Shown here: piece after piece, positions 60,174 through 64,000 of the stretch
How positions within the stretch are numbered: position 1 is the stretch's first letter
How the letters are laid out: every line of letters begins with the position of its first letter
From: Acidobacterium sp. S8
GTDB taxonomy: Bacteria; Acidobacteriota; Terriglobia; Terriglobales; Acidobacteriaceae
Length of the DNA stretch: 64,000 nt
Direction of reading: 5' to 3'
Assembly (NCBI RefSeq): GCF_009765985.1
Contig: NZ_LMUM01000028.1
Coordinates: 1-64,000 of the forward strand
Translations under genes and position numbers: made by a program
The notes under the pieces: generated by a model
Seen by the model: only the letters and a program-made list of their open reading frames with translations
Database searches by the model: none
Told to the model about the DNA's origin: nothing

Positions 60174-60361
60174 TCTTCTTCCTCGTCTTCCACTTCTTCG
60201 TCTTCATCCTCATAGCCTTCTTCCACCTTGGAAAGCTCCAGAGGATCGGTGGCAACAATTTCAAATTCGGTTCCGCACTCATCGCAGACGACCACGTCAC
60301 CTTCGTCTACTTCTTCCTCATCGAAATCGAGTACGCTCTCACATTCAGGACAAATCGGCAT
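60170..60361 (-). CDS. LysW-like small zinc protein with acidic tail
   Basis: The 63-residue protein has cysteine pairs at 4/7 and 26/29 (MPICPECESVL, VVVCDECGTEF) and the sequence EFEIVATDPLELSKVEEG. It ends in a strongly acidic tail of Asp and Glu. This order matches LysW/ArgW amino-group carriers, which hold the growing amino acid on a C-terminal Glu (EDWGE). Here the tail ends in Glu but lacks the EDWGE motif. GGAGGG lies six bases before ATG 60361. No lysine or arginine gene is adjacent; a carboxypeptidase-like secreted protein follows. Confidence 0.7.
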   Translation of the reverse strand: MPICPECESVLDFDEEEVDEGDVVVCDECGTEFEIVATDPLELSKVEEGYEDEDEEVEDEEEE

Positions 60362-60510
60362 AAATCCCTCCAGGCCAAGTGGAGTATTAGGATGATTACA
60401 ACAAATTGCAGGATGCAACTTCGTTAGTTTTTAAGAGAAGCGCGCGCACGTCAAGCCGTTTCCCTTGAATTCAAATTCTTCTCATACGATCCCTCGCTCC
60501 GGAGATTCTA

Positions 60511-61995
60511 ATGAAAGCCTGTCTCAGACCGCTTGCAATAGCCGTCGTTCTCACTGCAATGACTTCCGCAACTGGCGTTCATGCTTTTTCTGACGACCTG
60601 AAGCGCGATCTGGATGCCATCGGAGCGCCCATTCGTCCTGCGCCCGTGGATCCTGCCATTGCACATGCTTTGCAGCAAATCTCCCCCCAGCAGGTTCAGC
60701 ACACCATCGAAACTCTGGTCAGCTTCCATACCCGCAACACGCTTTCCAGCATGACCAGGGACCTGCCAGCCGGGCAGGGTGTAAGCGCCGCCGCCGACTG
60801 GATCGAGTCCGAGCTCAAACGCTACTCAGCTGACTGTTCCGGTTGCCTTGAGGTGAGACGTGACACCTTTACGGAAAGTCCACAAGGCCGGGTACCGCAG
60901 CCGACAACGATCACAAATGTATACGCCATTCTGCGCGGATCGGATCCCTCACAGGCAAAACGCATGTACCTTGTCACCGGCCACTACGACTCGCGCAACA
61001 CCGATGTGCTCGACACGCATGGCTTCGCCCCAGGCGCCAACGATGACTCCTCCGGTGTGGCCGTAAGCCTGGAATGCGCACGCGTGCTCTCCAGGCTCAA
61101 GCCGCGCGCCACCATCATCTTCGCTGCCGTTGCCGGTGAGGAGCAGGGGCTGAACGGCAGCCGCCACCTGGCAAAGCTGGCAAAATCCGAAGGCTGGCAG
61201 CTGGAAGGCGTGCTGAATAACGACATCGTGGGGGGCAACACCACGCCCGGCGACACGCTGCAGAACAAATCGCTGGTCCGCGTATTCTCTGAGAGCATCC
61301 CGGCGCCAGCTACGCCTGAGCAGGCGCGGCTCATCCAGGGCCTCGGCTACGAGAGCGATTCCTCATCTCGCGAGCTGGCGCGGATGATTCTCGATCTGAG
61401 TACGACCTATCACGGCATCGGAAATGCCCGGAAATCCTCCAGCGGATCAGCTTATTTCCGTCCGGTTCTCGAATTCCGGCGTGACCGCTTCCTCCGCGGA
61501 GGCGATCACACTTCTTTCAACCAGGAGGGATTTCCAGCCGTCCGCTTTACCGAATGGCGCGAGGATTTCAACCACCAGCACCAGAATGTGCGCACTGAAA
61601 ACGGCATCGAATACGGTGATCTGTTGAAGTTCGTCGATTTTCAGTATGTCGCCCATGTCGCGGCTCTGAACGCCGCGACGCTGGCTACATTGGCCTACGC
61701 GCCTCCCGCTCCGGAAAATGTGCGTGTCGTAACAAAAGACCTTGATAACAACACAACGCTTCATTGGATCGGCTCCGATGCTCCTTCTGGCACAAAATAC
61801 GAAATTGTCTGGCGAGAGTTGACAGCTCCGACCTGGCAATTTTCCACCAACAAAGGAATCAATCCGAGTAACCAGGCTCCCGGCGAATATGCCGTCACTC
61901 TTCCCATTTCAAAGGACAATGTCATCTTCGGGGTACGCGCCGTCGATGCCGAGGGGCACCGCAGCCCCGCAGTCGCTCCCATGCCGGAGCGTTAA
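60511..61995 (+). CDS. secreted M28 family aminopeptidase
   Basis: The 494-residue protein has a signal peptide (LRPLAIAVVLTAMTSATGVHA) and an M28 catalytic domain. The zinc-site blocks are YLVTGHYDSRN, APGANDDSSGVAV, AVAGEEQGLNGSRHLA and GGDHTSFNQEGFPAVRFTE. A C-terminal fibronectin III-like domain ends in VAPMPER. It cuts N-terminal residues of peptides outside the cytoplasm. GGAG lies before ATG 60511. Convergent genes lie upstream; the rhomboid-like gene follows 45 bases later. Confidence 0.9.
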   Translation: MKACLRPLAIAVVLTAMTSATGVHAFSDDLKRDLDAIGAPIRPAPVDPAIAHALQQISPQQVQHTIETLVSFHTRNTLSSMTRDLPAGQGVSAAADWIESELKRYSADCSGCLEVRRDTFTESPQGRVPQPTTITNVYAILRGSDPSQAKRMYLVTGHYDSRNTDVLDTHGFAPGANDDSSGVAVSLECARVLSRLKPRATIIFAAVAGEEQGLNGSRHLAKLAKSEGWQLEGVLNNDIVGGNTTPGDTLQNKSLVRVFSESIPAPATPEQARLIQGLGYESDSSSRELARMILDLSTTYHGIGNARKSSSGSAYFRPVLEFRRDRFLRGGDHTSFNQEGFPAVRFTEWREDFNHQHQNVRTENGIEYGDLLKFVDFQYVAHVAALNAATLATLAYAPPAPENVRVVTKDLDNNTTLHWIGSDAPSGTKYEIVWRELTAPTWQFSTNKGINPSNQAPGEYAVTLPISKDNVIFGVRAVDAEGHRSPAVAPMPER

Positions 61996-62006
61996 ACAAA
62001 GGCGCT

Positions 62007-62037
62007 GGCTGTCTATTTCTGAGAAAATAGGACAGCC
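62007..62037. promoter_or_regulatory. hairpin just before the rhomboid-like start
   Basis: GGCTGTC-TATTT (62007-62018) pairs with AAATA-GGACAGCC (62024-62037) with one bulge. The stem ends three bases before ATG 62041, so it would hide any ribosome site. It has no T-run. Confidence 0.5.
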
Positions 62038-62040
62038 TGT

Positions 62041-62847
62041 ATGCCACGTTCTGCCGGAATACTAAATTTTCCCGATTTCCGCGGATTCACCCGCGCGCTG
62101 ATCCTCTGGAATGTCGGCGCATACTTCCTGTTGCTGCTGCTGCAGGTGGTCTCTGCGGCACTTGCCAATGATGTCGTGCGCTTCGGCGCGCTCATTCCGC
62201 CGCTCTTCCTGCACGGCTTCCTGTGGCAGATCGTAACTTACTGCTTCATCCATGTCGGAATTCTCGGCACCGCACTTGAACTGCTCTCGCTTTGGTTCCT
62301 TGGCAGCTTTCTTGAGGGAATCCACGGACCGCGCTGGCTGGCGGAACTCTTTTTCACCAGCGTCATCGGAGCCGGCCTTACAGCTGTCGGCCTCAGCCTC
62401 GTGTTGCACGCAGATACCTTCGCCATCACCGGGGCCTTCGGCGGCATCTTCGGCCTGCTGGTCGCCTTCGGCGTTCTGTACGGCAACATGGAATTCATGC
62501 TCTTCCCCTTGCCGATGACGATGAAGGCGAAATACCTCGTCATCGTCTACATGCTTATTGCTGTGGCCATGGTCTTCTCCTCCAGCCGCGTCTATGCGCT
62601 CGCTCAGTTAGGCGGAGCGCTCGCCGGCTATCTCTATGTCAAGGCCGCGCCGCGCCGCGGATACGCATTCGCCACCAGCGAAAAGTATTTCGGAGTGCGC
62701 AACAACTACTACCGCTGGAAGCGCCGTCGCGCCGCGAAAAAGTTCGAAGTCTACATGCGCAAGCAGAACCGGGATGTGCACTTCGACAAAGACGGCCGCT
62801 ATCAAGGCTCGGAAAAAGATCCCAACGATCGCCGCTGGATGAATTGA
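62041..62847 (+). CDS. catalytically dead rhomboid-family membrane protein
   Basis: The 268-residue protein has six membrane helices in rhomboid order: WQIVTYCFIHVG, ELLSLWFLGSFLEG and TGAFGGIFGLLVAFG. The catalytic serine of GxSG is Phe133 (GAFGG), and the partner His of the last helix is Gln189 (YALAQLGGALAG). So it cannot be a rhomboid protease. A charged C-terminal tail (KYFGVRNNYYRWKRRRAAKKFE) is cytoplasmic. Active-site loss with the fold kept recalls eukaryotic iRhoms; a membrane-protein binding role is inferred. Confidence 0.85.
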   Translation: MPRSAGILNFPDFRGFTRALILWNVGAYFLLLLLQVVSAALANDVVRFGALIPPLFLHGFLWQIVTYCFIHVGILGTALELLSLWFLGSFLEGIHGPRWLAELFFTSVIGAGLTAVGLSLVLHADTFAITGAFGGIFGLLVAFGVLYGNMEFMLFPLPMTMKAKYLVIVYMLIAVAMVFSSSRVYALAQLGGALAGYLYVKAAPRRGYAFATSEKYFGVRNNYYRWKRRRAAKKFEVYMRKQNRDVHFDKDGRYQGSEKDPNDRRWMN

Positions 62848-62926
62848 CGGTACGCTTCCATGCACTGACACATGTCCGTCTAACCGTGTATCGTGAATAC
62901 TTACAGCCTTTTGTGATGTTTGAAGA

Positions 62927-63604
62927 ATGAGGTTTGAAAAAAGCAGCGTGATTTCAAGAATTCGCTCCGTCTATGCAGCCCTGGCACTTTTTGTAACCTT
63001 TGCCGCGTCCCCAGTACTTAGCGCTCAGGTGCAGGCCACAGCGCCCGTCACCACTCTGCCGCAATATCAGCAGCGGTGGGACCTCTACGGCGGCTTTTCC
63101 TATTCGCACTTCAACCCCGGTGCGGGCACAGGCGTGCATGCCAACAACCTCACCGGCTGGAATGGCGATGCAACTGCATGGTTCAAGCAGCTTTTCGGCC
63201 TCGAATTCTCAGCGCGCGGCTATTACGGCACCATCGAGGTGCCTCCGAATGCCTACAACGTAACCAAATCCGATATGTCCGAACATCTCTTCCTCGTCGG
63301 ACCAAACTTTCGCCTTTACCGCAGGGAGAATTACGCCGCAGGCTTTCACGCGCTGATCGGCGCAGCCAACGGCTCCTTCGATGAAGGATTCAAAGACACG
63401 GGCGCACAGCCTTACCAGGTTGGCATCTATAACAACAAGCTCGCCTTTGGCGCAGCCGTCGGCGGATGGGCCGATTACAACCTCAATCCCAGGTGGGCAG
63501 TGCGCTTCACCGCAGACTGGCAGCCGACGCACTATGGCTATGCATATCAGAACGAATTTGCCGGAACCGCTGGCGTAGTCTACAAGCTCGGATCACTGCG
63601 CTAA
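62927..63604 (+). CDS. outer-membrane beta-barrel protein (OmpW/OmpA-like)
   Basis: The 225-residue protein has a signal peptide (YAALALFVTFAASPVLSAQ) and about eight amphipathic strands ending in aromatic residues. Examples are RWDLYGGFSYSHFNPG, GLEFSARGYYGT, GPNFRLYRRENYAAGFHALIG, WAVRFTADWQPTHYGYAY and a final VVYKLGSLR. No OmpA peptidoglycan domain is present. It could be a porin-like or anchoring barrel. The ATG has GAAGA upstream. Confidence 0.82.
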   Translation: MRFEKSSVISRIRSVYAALALFVTFAASPVLSAQVQATAPVTTLPQYQQRWDLYGGFSYSHFNPGAGTGVHANNLTGWNGDATAWFKQLFGLEFSARGYYGTIEVPPNAYNVTKSDMSEHLFLVGPNFRLYRRENYAAGFHALIGAANGSFDEGFKDTGAQPYQVGIYNNKLAFGAAVGGWADYNLNPRWAVRFTADWQPTHYGYAYQNEFAGTAGVVYKLGSLR

Positions 63605-63625
63605 CGATTGCTACCTACCCGAGAG

Positions 63626-63654
63626 CCGTAATTCTGAGCGCAGCGAAGAATCCA
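63626..63654. repeat. family-A repeat
   Basis: CGTAATTCTGAGCGCAGCG then AAGAATCCATG matches family A. The rest of the 119-bp gap shows nothing else. Confidence 0.5.
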
Positions 63655-63723
63655 TGAAATGCAACAGAACGGGAGTTCCTGACGCATGATTCATGGTCTC
63701 GCCCTATATTCAGTCACGGCACT

Positions 63724-64000
63724 CTACGGTTTGCCCGAGTGATCGACGAACTTCTCATCGATCGCGCCACGCACGATCCTGCTGAATACCTTCAAATCGC
63801 AGGGATACCCGGGAGCCGCCTCGCTGCAGCCGGGAACGAACACCGGCACCAGCGACGGCTGTTCTTTTCCTTCAAGCGAAATCAGAAAACGCATCTGGTC
63901 CAGCGTCTGGCTCGCGAATAAGACCCTCACCGTATCCCGTCCAGTCGCAGTATTCTGGTACAGCTCGAAGACAAAACCGCTTCCCGGTGGCGTAGCGTCT
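63724..64000 (-). CDS. histidine acid phosphatase, C-terminal part (cut by window edge)
   Basis: The frame is open to the right edge and encodes at least 91 residues: DATPPGSGFVFELYQNTATG, then RVLFASQTLDQMRFLISLEG and a tail with PGCSEAAPGYPCDLKVF (two cysteines likely disulfide-bonded). The DATPPGSGFVFEL block is the C-terminal region of AppA/phytase/glucose-1-phosphatase enzymes, which hydrolyse phosphomonoesters in the periplasm. The catalytic RHG lies outside the window. Confidence 0.8.
   Translation of the reverse strand, partial: DATPPGSGFVFELYQNTATGRDTVRVLFASQTLDQMRFLISLEGKEQPSLVPVFVPGCSEAAPGYPCDLKVFSRIVRGAIDEKFVDHSGKP

Noticed and set aside
1-64000. CRISPR arrays, insertion sequences, prophage or integrase genes
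   Set aside because: No regularly spaced repeats, transposase or recombinase motifs were found; the repeats seen are short palindromes without any enzyme gene.

Overview
The window looks like a chromosomal segment of an Acidobacteriota genome of the Terriglobia/Acidobacteriaceae type. The evidence is indirect. There is a PadR regulator directly followed by a very long MacB/FtsX-type permease with an N-terminal prefix helix region (the acidobacterial ADOP arrangement), a CADD/PqqC-like protein, small TonB-C and zinc-ribbon proteins, a high-G+C coding bias, and several families of palindromic intergenic repeats of the kind that litter these genomes. I see no rRNA, CRISPR array, transposase, integrase or phage gene. 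One tRNA (Pro, anticodon GGG) is present.

Layout. 1-5500: a truncated secreted protein, a UbiD decarboxylase, a TonB-C protein, glucose-6-phosphate dehydrogenase, a small zinc protein and a DedA-rhodanese fusion. 5640-8670: a PadR gene under a 34-bp perfect palindrome, with its large permease. 8670-13000: a secreted unknown, Dps, and a TolC-HlyD pair with no inner-membrane permease. 13100-21800: a polyphosphate-centred region with ppk1, a degenerate sigma-like protein, a PIN toxin-antitoxin pair, a UbiA-like protein plus methyltransferase, SixA, Ppx/GppA and a CHAD protein. 21800-26700: two glycosyltransferases and murC. 26900-30130: a WXXGXW-type secreted protein and a sulfur amino-acid operon (cysteine/cystathionine synthase, cystathionine gamma-synthase/lyase, and a DPH6-like PP-loop enzyme). 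30300-33970: a diguanylate cyclase, an acyltransferase and pyrH.

33970-41200 is the ribosomal block rplM-rpsI-rpsB-tsf, which would normally run on to pyrH. Here about 4 kb on the opposite strand separates tsf from pyrH: a decayed LysR tail, a secreted GH31 glycosidase and a TIR-TPR protein. The block has a good promoter, a leader of about 250 nt, and repeat insertions in two of its spacers. 41250-46970: an AT-richer membrane protein, a second PIN toxin-antitoxin pair, an alcohol dehydrogenase, an ankyrin protein, MerR, two divergent zinc-ribbon proteins and a CADD-family protein. 47000-54600: a secreted beta-propeller and two divergent GH13 proteins, both with Asn-Pro-Asp in place of the usual Asn-His-Asp. 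54600-55370: a gene-free repeat island and a candidate structured RNA. 55370-64000: a lipoprotein, tRNA-Pro, Rel, an RlmI-like methyltransferase, a LysW-like acidic zinc protein with a secreted partner, an M28 peptidase, a rhomboid that has lost its catalytic residues, an outer-membrane barrel and the end of a histidine acid phosphatase.

How genes work together. The best-supported modules are polyphosphate synthesis, turnover and binding (PPK1, Ppx, CHAD), cysteine/methionine interconversion, alpha-glucan handling (GH13 pair, GH31) and the translation operon. The most interesting candidates for new biology are the TIR-TPR gene in its insertion site, the structured RNA at 55066-55168, the divergent small zinc proteins, the LysW-like protein without a lysine/arginine gene nearby, and the near-leaderless PadR operator-promoter. 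All functional statements come from reading translated sequence; no database search was run.
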